Shown: positions 1 to 5,787, numbered from the stretch's first letter. The stretch is 6,149 nt of DNA from Tannerella sp. (GCA_031282485.1 JAITDQ010000086.1:1-6149); one strand, 5' to 3'. Numbers and translations: made by a program. The notes: generated from the sequence alone by a model not told the origin.

Positions 1-8
1 TATCTTTG
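1..8 (+). promoter_or_regulatory. -7 promoter element of the arginine operon
   Basis: The window opens with TATCTTTG, a full match to the Bacteroidota -7 consensus TAnnTTTG recognised by the primary sigma factor of this phylum. The TTG expected about 19-20 bases upstream lies outside the window, so only half of the promoter can be seen. Transcription would start near position 13-17, giving a leader of only about 20 bases before argR, and the start point would fall at or inside the ARG box that follows. Confidence 0.7.
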
Positions 9-15
9 CCGCGTT

Positions 16-33
16 TTTGAATAAATATTCAAA
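16..33. promoter_or_regulatory. ARG box: ArgR operator of the arg operon
   Basis: This 18-bp palindrome, TTTGAATA-AA-TATTCAAA, has perfect 8-bp arms around a central AA. Its core TGAAT-AAAT-ATTCA matches the ARG box consensus known from E. coli (TGAATwwwwATTCA). It lies just downstream of the -7 box and ends two bases before the argR ATG, so bound ArgR would cover the predicted start site or block the initiating polymerase. I found no second good ARG box before the other genes, so this one site probably controls the whole operon, including argR itself. That is inference from position; the palindrome is directly visible. Confidence 0.85.
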
Positions 34-35
34 TT

Positions 36-485
36 ATGAATGTAAAAAAACAGCGTTTATCGGTAATTGAAAATATCATACGGACGGAAGTCATACGGAG
101 CCAGGACGGCTTGCAGAAATCACTGCAGGACAAAGGCTTCGACGTGACGCAGGCGACGCTTTCGCGCGACGTCAAGCAACTGAAAATCGTCAAGGTGCAC
201 GACCGCGAAGACCGCTACGTGTACATGCTCCCCGACATGGCGGCACGCGAACAGCTCCGGCCGGCCACACGGACAGGAACACCGTCGGTCGAATTTTCCG
301 GTAACCTTGCCGTCGTAAAAACCCGCCCGGGTTATGCAATGGGCATCGCTTCGGAAATTGACGAACATGCACCGGAAGAAATTCTCGGCACAATAGCAGG
401 CGACGACACAATCCTCGTCATCCCGCGCGAAGGATATACGCGAATACAGGTGCGCACCGCCCTGACACGGTTTCTGGCGGATTAA
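36..485 (+). CDS. argR: Arginine repressor ArgR
   Basis: This is an arginine-responsive transcription factor; family members are hexamers that bind ARG boxes when loaded with L-arginine. The 149-residue length is normal. The N-terminal winged helix-turn-helix covers about residues 5-65, with the recognition segment TQATLSRD at 38-45, where Ser43-Arg44 is the conserved DNA-contacting pair. A linker of about 66-85 leads to the C-terminal oligomerisation and arginine-binding domain (about 86-149), marked by GTIAGDDT at 118-125; Asp123 and Asp124 correspond to the arginine-binding acidic pair. The start is fixed by the predicted transcription start about 20 bases upstream and the ARG box at 16-33. 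It is the first gene of the operon and is probably autoregulated. Known relatives repress biosynthesis and sometimes activate catabolism; only the former is suggested here. Confidence 0.95.
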   Translation: MNVKKQRLSVIENIIRTEVIRSQDGLQKSLQDKGFDVTQATLSRDVKQLKIVKVHDREDRYVYMLPDMAAREQLRPATRTGTPSVEFSGNLAVVKTRPGYAMGIASEIDEHAPEEILGTIAGDDTILVIPREGYTRIQVRTALTRFLAD

Positions 486-511
486 AAGTAATATTAAGCA
501 ACACGTAAATA

Positions 512-1183
512 ATGAAAAAAGAACAGGAGACGGAAGTTTATGACATCGAAGTCATGGTAGCAGACGAAAGTCATGAGAAATATGTGGATACAATACTTGA
601 CACAATCGAAGCGGCAGCAAAAGTGCGCGGAACGGGAATCGCCAAACGCTCGCACGAATATGTGGCGCAGAAAATGCGCGAAGGCAAGGTCGTAATCGCC
701 CTCTCAGGCGATGAATTTGCAGGCTTCAGCTACATCGAATCGTGGGGAAACAAACAGTATGTCGCCACGTCGGGACTAATCGTTGCCGACCGGTTCCGTA
801 ACCGGGGACTTGCCCGACGCATAAAACATGCCGCCTTCCAGCTGGCGCGCCTGCGCTGGCCGAAAGCAAAACTTTTCAGCCTCACATCCGGCAGCGCGGT
901 GATGAAAATGAACACCGAACTGGGCTATTTCCCCGTCACGTTTGCCGACCTTACGGACGACGAAGCCTTCTGGCGCGGCTGCAACGGCTGTGTAAACCAC
1001 GACGTGCTCACACGCACACAGCGGCGATACTGCATCTGTACGGCAATGCTTTTTGACCCGGACGACGAACGCTGCCTGATGCTCGAAAAACTGTGCAATA
1101 CGTTTGTGAAAAAAGACGCCCGCAGGAAAACCGCCGGCGCCGGCGTGAAAATAAATAAAAAACCGGAAAAAACCCCGGCATAA
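512..1183 (+). CDS. GNAT-family N-acyltransferase, probable N-succinyl/acetylglutamate synthase
   Basis: A 223-residue GNAT acyltransferase. The acyl-CoA pyrophosphate-binding motif A is visible as RNRGLA at 96-101 (pattern R/QxxGxG/A), preceded by the strand YVATSGLIVAD (83-93) that normally leads into it. Its position between argR and argG, without any canonical argA or argJ in view, argues that it makes the N-acylglutamate that begins arginine synthesis. Bacteroidetes use N-succinylated intermediates (Bacteroides fragilis has an N-succinylornithine transcarbamylase), so succinyl-CoA is the likely donor; this is inference from context and from what I recall of the Bacteroides thetaiotaomicron homologue. 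Four cysteines in a CxxC...CxC layout (157, 160, 174, 176) are unusual for a GNAT protein and could bind a metal. The tail after about residue 200 is lysine-rich and probably disordered. It follows argR by 26 bases. Alternative: an acetyl-CoA enzyme, or a GNAT of other specificity. Confidence 0.85.
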   Translation: MKKEQETEVYDIEVMVADESHEKYVDTILDTIEAAAKVRGTGIAKRSHEYVAQKMREGKVVIALSGDEFAGFSYIESWGNKQYVATSGLIVADRFRNRGLARRIKHAAFQLARLRWPKAKLFSLTSGSAVMKMNTELGYFPVTFADLTDDEAFWRGCNGCVNHDVLTRTQRRYCICTAMLFDPDDERCLMLEKLCNTFVKKDARRKTAGAGVKINKKPEKTPA

Positions 1184-1223
1184 TGAGCAATTGATGATAA
1201 AATATTAAAATATAAAAAAGGAT

Positions 1224-2441
1224 ATGGAAAACGAAAGTAAGAATAAAAAGAAACGGGTTGTTGTAGCCTTCAGCGGCGGTCTCGACACGTCGTTCACGGT
1301 CATGTATCTGGTAAAAGAGAAAGGATATGAAGTCTATGCCGCCTGCGCCAATACCGGCGGATTCAGCGAAGAACAGCTCCGGGCGAATGAGGAAAACGCG
1401 TATAAACTCGGCGCCCGCGAGTATGTCACGCTCGACGTGACGGAGGAATATTACGAAAAAAGCCTTAAATACATGGTCTACGGCAATGTGTTGCGCAACG
1501 GGACATACCCGGTGTCGGTTTCGTCCGAACGCATATTCCAGGGAATGGCCGTCGCGCGTTATGCCCGCGAGATTGGCGCCGACGCCATTGCTCACGGCTC
1601 TACCGGCGCAGGCAATGATCAGGTACGTTTCGACATGACGTTTCTCGTTATGGCGCCGGAAATGGAAATTATCACGCTCACACGCGATATGACGCTCACA
1701 CGCCAGTCTGAAATTGATTATCTGAACAAACACGGTTTTAAGGCCGATTTTGCCAAACTTAAATATTCATACAACGTAGGCATCTGGGGCACTTCGATTT
1801 GTGGTGGCGAAATCCTTGATTCGGCACAGGGACTTCCCGAAAGCGCCTTTCTGAAGAAAGTGACGAAAAACGGGAGCGAACCGTTACGTATCGAATTTAA
1901 GCGGGGCGAAATCCACGCAGTCAACGGCAAAGTGTACGATGATAAAATTCAGGCTATTCTGGCCGTGGAAGAAGCCGGCGCCGCTTACGGGATAGGCCGC
2001 GACATGCATGTCGGCGATACGATTGTCGGCATCAAAGGCCGTGTAGGATTCGAAGCGGCGGCGCCTGTGCTTATCATCGGTGCGCACCGTTTCTTGGAAA
2101 AATACACGCTGAGCAAGTGGCAGCAATACTGGAAAGATCAGGTAGCCAACTGGTACGGCATGTTCCTCCACGAAAGCCAGTACATGGAACCGGTCATGCG
2201 CGACATCGAAGCGATGTTGAGCGAAAGCCAGCGCAATGTGAACGGGACGGTCATACTCGAATTGCGTCCCCGCTCGTTCTCGACCGTAGGCGTTGAATCG
2301 AAAGACGACCTCGTAAAAACGAAATTCGGCGAATACGGCGAAACGCAAAAAGGCTGGACAGCCGACGAAGCAAAAGGCTTTATCAAAGTGACGTCAACAC
2401 CGTTACGCGTTTATTATTCAAACCATAAGGACGAGTTATGA
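1224..2441 (+). CDS. argG: Argininosuccinate synthase
   Basis: A cytoplasmic enzyme that joins citrulline and aspartate with ATP cleavage to AMP and pyrophosphate, giving argininosuccinate, the penultimate step to arginine. The 405-residue length is typical. The N-terminal PP-loop ATPase signature SGGLDT is at 17-22 (within VVVAFSGGLDTS). The second substrate-binding signature, HGSTGAGNDQVRFD, is at 124-137; many family members have GATGKGNDQVRF there, so Ala129 replaces the usual Lys. The segment WGTSICGGEI also differs from the common WGRSIEGG form, and I recall similar wording in Bacteroides ArgG, so this looks like a lineage-specific subtype rather than a decayed copy. AAGGA lies almost against the ATG and is too close to act as a Shine-Dalgarno. 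The stop codon overlaps the argC start by four bases (ATGA), implying coupled translation. Confidence 0.95.
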   Translation: MENESKNKKKRVVVAFSGGLDTSFTVMYLVKEKGYEVYAACANTGGFSEEQLRANEENAYKLGAREYVTLDVTEEYYEKSLKYMVYGNVLRNGTYPVSVSSERIFQGMAVARYAREIGADAIAHGSTGAGNDQVRFDMTFLVMAPEMEIITLTRDMTLTRQSEIDYLNKHGFKADFAKLKYSYNVGIWGTSICGGEILDSAQGLPESAFLKKVTKNGSEPLRIEFKRGEIHAVNGKVYDDKIQAILAVEEAGAAYGIGRDMHVGDTIVGIKGRVGFEAAAPVLIIGAHRFLEKYTLSKWQQYWKDQVANWYGMFLHESQYMEPVMRDIEAMLSESQRNVNGTVILELRPRSFSTVGVESKDDLVKTKFGEYGETQKGWTADEAKGFIKVTSTPLRVYYSNHKDEL

Positions 2442-3406
2442 TTAAAATTGGAATCATCGGAGGCGCGGGATATACCGCCGGCGAACTGATCCGCCTGCTG
2501 ATAAATCATCCCGATGCGGAAATCGTGTTTGTAAACAGTTCCAGCAATGCAGGCAACAAACTCACCGACGTGCATGGAGGTTTATACGGCGAGACGGACA
2601 TGATGTTCACCGGCAACCTTCCGCTGGATGAGATTGATTTGCTGTTCTTCTGTACGGCGCATGGCGACACGAAGCGGTTCCTCGAGTCGCATCCTGTTCC
2701 CGGCAACCTGAAAATCATAGACCTGAGCCAAGATTACCGCCTCGCCTCCCCGTCGCACGAATTTATATACGGATTGCCGGAACTGAACCGTCGCGCAATC
2801 TGCAAATCAAAATATGTCGCCAACCCGGGATGTTTTGCCACAGGCATACAACTCGCGTTACTCCCGCTCGCCAAACACCTTATGATTAACCGTACGGTAC
2901 ATGTGAACGCCATAACCGGCTCCACGGGCGCGGGCGTAAAACCGTCGGCCACGTCGCATTTCAGCTGGAGGGACAATAACATATCCATCTATAAACCGTT
3001 TGCCCACCAGCATCTGGCCGAGATACGCCAGAGCCTTGCCCAGTTGCAGAAAAGCTTTAATGCGTCGATAGACTTTATCCCCGTGCGCGGTAATTTTACG
3101 CGCGGCATCTTCACGACGGCATATATGGACTGCAAAATCGAACTGGATGAGATAAGAAGGATTTACGATGAATACTACGAAGACCATTCGTTTACGTTTG
3201 TAGTGGACAGCAATCCTGACCTGAAACAGGTTGTCAACACAAACAAATGCCTGCTTCACCTGCAGAAGACAGACGGGAAACTGCTCATCATCTCCGTCAT
3301 TGACAACCTGCTGAAAGGCGCGAGCGGACAGGCCGTCCATAATATGAACCTGCTGTTTAACCTCGAAGAAACAGTCGGACTGCACCTTAAACCGTCCGCA
3401 TTTTAA
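2438..3406 (+). CDS. argC: N-acyl-gamma-glutamyl-phosphate reductase
   Basis: This NADPH-dependent reductase converts N-acyl-glutamyl-phosphate to the N-acyl-glutamate semialdehyde; in this phylum the acyl group is probably succinyl. The 322-residue length fits the type 1 family. The dinucleotide-binding glycines appear at once in GIIGGAGYTAGEL (GxxGxxG at 5, 8 and 11). The catalytic cysteine is Cys132 in NPGCFATG, preceded by YVA. GSTGAG (161-166) and the substrate-side histidines in FAHQHLAEI (His190, His192) complete the active site. The start is the ATG within ATGA that overlaps the argG stop, consistent with translational coupling. The next gene, argD, performs the following pathway step. 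No missing residue or frameshift is seen. Usual database wording would be N-acetyl-gamma-glutamyl-phosphate reductase. Confidence 0.95.
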   Translation: MIKIGIIGGAGYTAGELIRLLINHPDAEIVFVNSSSNAGNKLTDVHGGLYGETDMMFTGNLPLDEIDLLFFCTAHGDTKRFLESHPVPGNLKIIDLSQDYRLASPSHEFIYGLPELNRRAICKSKYVANPGCFATGIQLALLPLAKHLMINRTVHVNAITGSTGAGVKPSATSHFSWRDNNISIYKPFAHQHLAEIRQSLAQLQKSFNASIDFIPVRGNFTRGIFTTAYMDCKIELDEIRRIYDEYYEDHSFTFVVDSNPDLKQVVNTNKCLLHLQKTDGKLLIISVIDNLLKGASGQAVHNMNLLFNLEETVGLHLKPSAF

Positions 3407-3435
3407 ATAGTAATTTTAAATATTGAACATTAATT

Positions 3436-4569
3436 ATGAAATTATTTGATGTATATCCCCTCTTTAACATAGAGATTGTAAAAGGAAAAGGCTGCCATGT
3501 CTGGGACAGTGAAGGGACTGAGTACCTTGACCTTTATGGCGGTCATGCCGTCATATCGGTAGGCCACAGTCATCCCGATTATGTGGCGGCGATAACCGGA
3601 CAGTTACAAAAGCTGGGTTTTTATTCCAATTCGGTAATCAACAGCCTGCAACAAACATTTGCAGACAAATTAGGTAAAGCCTGCGGATACGGTGATTATT
3701 CCCTTTTCCTGGTGAACAGCGGAGCGGAAGCCAATGAAAATGCCTTGAAATTAGCCTCGTTCCACAACCGGAAAAAACGCATCGTCTCGTTCCGCAGCTC
3801 GTTCCACGGCCGCACGTCGGCCGCCGTACGTGTTACCGACAACCCTAAAATCATAGCTCCCGTAAACGAAGCCCTGCCGGTCACGTATGTCCGGATGAAC
3901 GACGCCGACGCCGTCGAAACGGAACTGAAAAAAGGCGACATCTCGTCGGTAATCATCGAAGGAATCCAGGGTGTAGGAGGCATCCAGATGCCCGGCGACG
4001 GCTTCCTCCGGGATTTGCGCGCTCTGTGTACGAAATATGAAGCGGTGCTCATTTTCGACGAGATACAGTCCGGTTATGGCCGGAGCGGCAAGTTTTTCGC
4101 ACACCAGTATGCCGGTATTCGCCCCGATATCATTACCGTAGCGAAAGGCATAGCAAACGGTTTCCCGATGAGCGGAATGTTGATAAGCCCAATGTTTACG
4201 CCCATATACGGGATGTTGGGAACCACATTCGGCGGAAACCACCTGGCCTGTGCCGCCGCCATCGCCGTACTGGACATAATGGAAAAGGAACGTCTCGTCG
4301 ACAACGCCAAAACCACAGGCGCGTACCTGATCGACCGGCTGAAATCCATACCCTGCGACAAAATAAAAGAAGTCCGCGGTCGCGGCCTGATGATAGGCAT
4401 AGAATTTAACGAATCCATAAAAGAAGCCCGCACGAAGCTCTTATTCGAAGAAAAAGTCTTCACCGGAGTAGCCGGAACGAACACGATCCGCCTGTTACCG
4501 CCCTTATGCCTCACAAAGTCCGAAGCCGAAGATTTCCTGCACAGATTCGCCAAAGCGCTGTCATTATAA
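3436..4569 (+). CDS. argD: N-acylornithine aminotransferase (class III, PLP-dependent)
   Basis: A class III pyridoxal-phosphate aminotransferase that passes an amino group from glutamate to N-acyl-glutamate semialdehyde, giving N-acylornithine. The 377-residue length is normal for ArgD. Visible signatures are NSGAEAN (94-100, PLP phosphate contacts), SSFHGRT (121-127, with Phe123-His124 stacking near the ring), LIFDEIQSGYGRSG (205-218, Asp208 pairing with the pyridine nitrogen), the Schiff-base lysine Lys237 in ITVAKGIANGFPM, and TTFGGNHLACA. Placement directly after argC makes the arginine role far more likely than GABA or plain ornithine transamination. In Bacteroidetes the substrate is probably the N-succinyl rather than the N-acetyl compound; the sequence alone does not show which. 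The 29-base gap before it is A/T-rich with no terminator. It is the last gene of the visible operon, and the downstream DNA changes character sharply. Confidence 0.93.
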   Translation: MKLFDVYPLFNIEIVKGKGCHVWDSEGTEYLDLYGGHAVISVGHSHPDYVAAITGQLQKLGFYSNSVINSLQQTFADKLGKACGYGDYSLFLVNSGAEANENALKLASFHNRKKRIVSFRSSFHGRTSAAVRVTDNPKIIAPVNEALPVTYVRMNDADAVETELKKGDISSVIIEGIQGVGGIQMPGDGFLRDLRALCTKYEAVLIFDEIQSGYGRSGKFFAHQYAGIRPDIITVAKGIANGFPMSGMLISPMFTPIYGMLGTTFGGNHLACAAAIAVLDIMEKERLVDNAKTTGAYLIDRLKSIPCDKIKEVRGRGLMIGIEFNESIKEARTKLLFEEKVFTGVAGTNTIRLLPPLCLTKSEAEDFLHRFAKALSL

Positions 4570-4570
4570 G

Positions 4571-4687
4571 TGACGATCCAGGATTGCTTCCGGCTGCGCG
4601 CTGTTGCCGGTGACGTGACGCATGTCTTCGTCATTGCGAACCCGCAGAGAGAAGCAATTCAGGCCGCGTCATTGGAAACGAAGCAAT
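4571..4687. repeat. Cluster of CGTCATTG...GAAGCAAT interspersed repeat units
   Basis: Starting two bases after the argD stop there are two direct units with identical ends: CGTCATTG to GAAGCAAT at 4629-4658 (14-base centre) and again at 4667-4687 (5-base centre). A degenerate inverted unit faces them: ATTGCTTC at 4583-4590 through two TGACG copies at 4611-4620. The inverted and first direct units can pair (ATTGCTTC with GAAGCAAT, TGACG with CGTCA), and the inverted unit also holds a CCGGC/GCCGG stem (4590-4594 with 4606-4610). From memory, sequences of the form CGTCATTGCGA...GAAGCAATCC are scattered between genes in many bacterial genomes as non-coding repeats. No ORF is present. The structure may end or stabilise the arg transcript, but there is no T-tract, so that role is speculative. 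Confidence 0.7.
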
Positions 4688-4795
4688 TTTATCATATTTC
4701 AATTATGTGACTGTCTTGACAGGTTATTGCTTTAACAAACTGTCCACTCTATGGATTGGATGGATTCCCGAATATCAAATAAATGCTTTTTTATT

Positions 4796-5116
4796 TTAGT
4801 TTCCATACAAAAGTATCCTGGATTGATTGACGGATTGAATGAAGTAAGGATTCTTGAGCGATTTGTCGGTGACCAAATCAACAGGACGCCGGAACGTCTT
4901 TTCAAACAAATCGGCTAATTCAAAATAGTTATCGGCATAGTCTCCGTAATCCATAGGTTTGAAACTCACCAGCAAATCAATATCGCTTTGCTCGTTAAAA
5001 GAATCTTTACACACCGAACCGAAAGCATATAACGATTGAACATGATGTGTATCACATAATGCCTGTATATCTTTTAATTTATCGGCAATCAATTTATTTG
5101 TTGCTTTTGATTTCAT
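4796..5116 (-). CDS. MNT-type minimal nucleotidyltransferase domain protein
   Basis: A 106-residue single-domain protein of the DNA polymerase beta-like nucleotidyltransferase superfamily. The signature is clear: GS at 33-34 (YAFGSVCKDSF), then SDIDLLV at 44-50 with the metal-binding pair Asp45 and Asp47, and the third acidic residue Asp80 in RPVDLVT. The catalytic residues are intact. An upstream in-frame ATG at 5167 is rejected because it lies in the -33 element of the promoter at 5138-5167; the ATG at 5116 leaves an A-rich leader of about 15 bases. Related small proteins (MntA) are usually the antitoxin half of MntA-HepT pairs, where they AMPylate a HEPN RNase. No HEPN gene is adjacent on either side, so the partner and role are unknown. 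It is convergent with the arg operon and noticeably A/T-richer than it, which could mean separate acquisition. Confidence 0.85.
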   Translation of the reverse strand: MKSKATNKLIADKLKDIQALCDTHHVQSLYAFGSVCKDSFNEQSDIDLLVSFKPMDYGDYADNYFELADLFEKTFRRPVDLVTDKSLKNPYFIQSVNQSRILLYGN

Positions 5117-5137
5117 AAACAGTTTGTTTTTATGGTA

Positions 5138-5167
5138 CAAAGATACGGAATGTTTGCGGATTGTCAA
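5138..5167 (-). promoter_or_regulatory. Bacteroidota-type promoter of the MNT gene
   Basis: Reading the minus strand, TTG at 5167-5165 is followed after 19 bases by TATCTTTG at 5145-5138. Both elements and the spacing match the Bacteroidota consensus TTG-N19/20-TAnnTTTG. Transcription would begin about position 5131, so the ATG at 5116 is the first usable start codon. The upstream end touches the inverted repeat at 5168-5199. Confidence 0.8.
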
Positions 5168-5199
5168 AACGGCAAACCCATTTTGCAGGGTTTGCCGTT
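5168..5199. terminator. Perfect 12-bp inverted repeat, possible bidirectional terminator or operator
   Basis: AACGGCAAACCC (5168-5179) and GGGTTTGCCGTT (5188-5199) are perfectly complementary around an 8-base loop, making a stable hairpin. On the + strand it is followed by the T-rich ACTTTGTTTT; on the minus strand by TTGACA, after a stem that itself ends in TT. It resembles an intrinsic terminator, possibly acting in both directions and separating the MNT gene from the tRNA unit. However, the tail on each side is interrupted, and the repeat directly abuts the -33 TTG of the MNT promoter, so an operator role is also possible. The hairpin is certain; the function is not. Confidence 0.55.
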
Positions 5200-5290
5200 A
5201 CTTTGTTTTAACTCTGTTTAAATTACAGCGTAGTTCGACTGACAACTTCCATTATATCACGTTTCGGGTTAAAAAAATGCATAACAACCT

Positions 5291-5321
5291 TTGGCAGATA
5301 CAAAATAATATTCTATCTTTG
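5291..5321 (+). promoter_or_regulatory. Promoter of the tRNA gene
   Basis: TTG at 5291-5293 and TATCTTTG at 5314-5321 are separated by 20 bases, matching the Bacteroidota promoter pattern. The transcript would start around 5327-5330, leaving a short 5' leader of roughly ten bases for RNase P to remove before the mature tRNA end at 5338. Confidence 0.8.
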
Positions 5322-5337
5322 CCCCCGCTTTTGCAAT

Positions 5338-5411
5338 GGCGAGATAGCTCAGCCGGTTAGAGCGCATGATTCATAATCATGAGGTCGGGGGTTCAATCCC
5401 CCCTCTCGCTA
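5338..5411 (+). tRNA. tRNA with CAT anticodon, probably elongator tRNA-Met
   Basis: The cloverleaf folds fully: acceptor 5338-5344 with 5404-5410, D stem GCTC/GAGC (5347-5350 with 5360-5363), anticodon stem CATGA/TCATG (5365-5369 with 5377-5381), 5-base variable loop, T stem GGGGG/CCCCC (5387-5391 with 5399-5403) and T loop TTCAATC. The anticodon CAT is at 5372-5374 in the loop TTCATAA. The initiator type is excluded: the anticodon stem lacks the three G-C pairs and position 1-72 is not a C/A mismatch. It is instead a G-U wobble. Elongator Met is the best reading; tRNA-Ile2, whose CAT is converted to lysidine-AT, cannot be fully ruled out by eye. The discriminator is A, and CCA is not encoded (CTG follows), so it must be added by the CCA-adding enzyme. 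Confidence 0.93.
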
Positions 5412-5420
5412 CTGAAAATG

Positions 5421-5455
5421 AGGCAGTTACGAAAAACGAGTGACTGCCTTTTTTT
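5421..5455 (+). terminator. Intrinsic terminator of the tRNA transcript
   Basis: AGGCAGTTAC (5421-5430) pairs with GTGACTGCCT (5440-5449) through ten positions, one of them a G-U wobble, around a 9-base A-rich loop. A run of seven T residues (5449-5455) follows immediately. This is a typical rho-independent terminator, starting ten bases after the tRNA 3' end, so the tRNA is a single-gene transcription unit. Confidence 0.9.
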
Positions 5456-5686
5456 GTTGAAAAAGCGGTATTTTGAGAATACCTAAAGCAATCCTATTTC
5501 CAGTATTCAAAATTCAAAAGTTTAAAAGTCCGGCACAAATTATACAACTTTGATTTGAGTTTTTAACGAAAAAAACTCTTTTATCTTGCATTTTTGATAC
5601 CATGTTATAATCGGCAGCTAATTCGGAGTTCTTCTGCAATTCGGATACAAGATTTATTTTAGAAGAACGATTAATAGAAAAAAATT
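5456..5686. other. A/T-rich intergenic spacer without a recognisable gene
   Basis: I find no convincing ORF or RNA gene here. Two small hairpins can be drawn: GGTATT/AATACC (5467-5472 with 5478-5483, 5-base loop) and GAGTTTTT/AAAAACTC (5557-5564 with 5571-5578, 6-base loop, followed by TTTT). Both are short or almost all A/T, so a function is doubtful. The short string AAAGCAATCC at 5485-5494 resembles one end of the repeat family found after argD, but stands alone. Confidence 0.5.
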
Positions 5687-5716
5687 TTGTGCAATGAAAA
5701 TATGTTTTTACATTTG
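5687..5716 (+). promoter_or_regulatory. Promoter of the exported oxidoreductase gene
   Basis: TTG (5687-5689) and TACATTTG (5709-5716) are 19 bases apart, a full match to the Bacteroidota promoter pattern. Transcription would start near 5722-5725, giving an A/T-rich leader of about 65 bases to the ATG at 5788. I see no clear operator within the leader. Confidence 0.7.
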
Positions 5717-5787
5717 TGGCTGAAATGAAATGGACTTTAAGTTTTGAATAGATAATAGTATAAATTATAAATATATAATTAGTTCTT

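Noticed and set aside
1008..1733. Long 241-codon open frame on the minus strand across the GNAT gene end and argG
   Set aside because: It lies antisense to two well-supported genes, has no recognisable domain, and is explained by the codon pattern of the + strand genes.
3407..3435. A second ARG box before argD
   Set aside because: The A/T-rich gap contains isolated ATT and GAA pieces but no symmetric TGAAT...ATTCA pair.
4711..4722. CTGTC-TT-GACAG palindrome after argD as a terminator
   Set aside because: The stem is only five pairs with a two-base loop and no T-run follows.
4751..4768. Tandem 9-base near-repeat ATGGATTGG / ATGGATTCC
   Set aside because: Two short imperfect copies are within chance expectation and show no link to other features.
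4777..4796. AAATAAA/TTTATTT hairpin at the end of the MNT gene as a terminator
   Set aside because: The stem is entirely A/T and would be too weak; the T-rich run is part of the stem.
5117..5167. N-terminal extension of the MNT protein to an ATG at 5167
   Set aside because: The extension lies across a full promoter match on the same strand, and the extra residues look like translated promoter and leader rather than a domain.
5124..5360. Open frame of 78 codons on the + strand
   Set aside because: It runs through the inverted repeat, the tRNA promoter and into the tRNA itself, and its protein shows no recognisable motif.
5338..5411. tRNA gene as an integration site for a mobile element
   Set aside because: No duplicated tRNA 3' segment and no integrase are seen in the window.
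5555..5589. Second promoter (TTG at 5555-5557 with TATCTTGC at 5582-5589)
   Set aside because: The spacer of 24 bases is too long and the -7 box has mismatches; the 5687-5716 promoter is far better.
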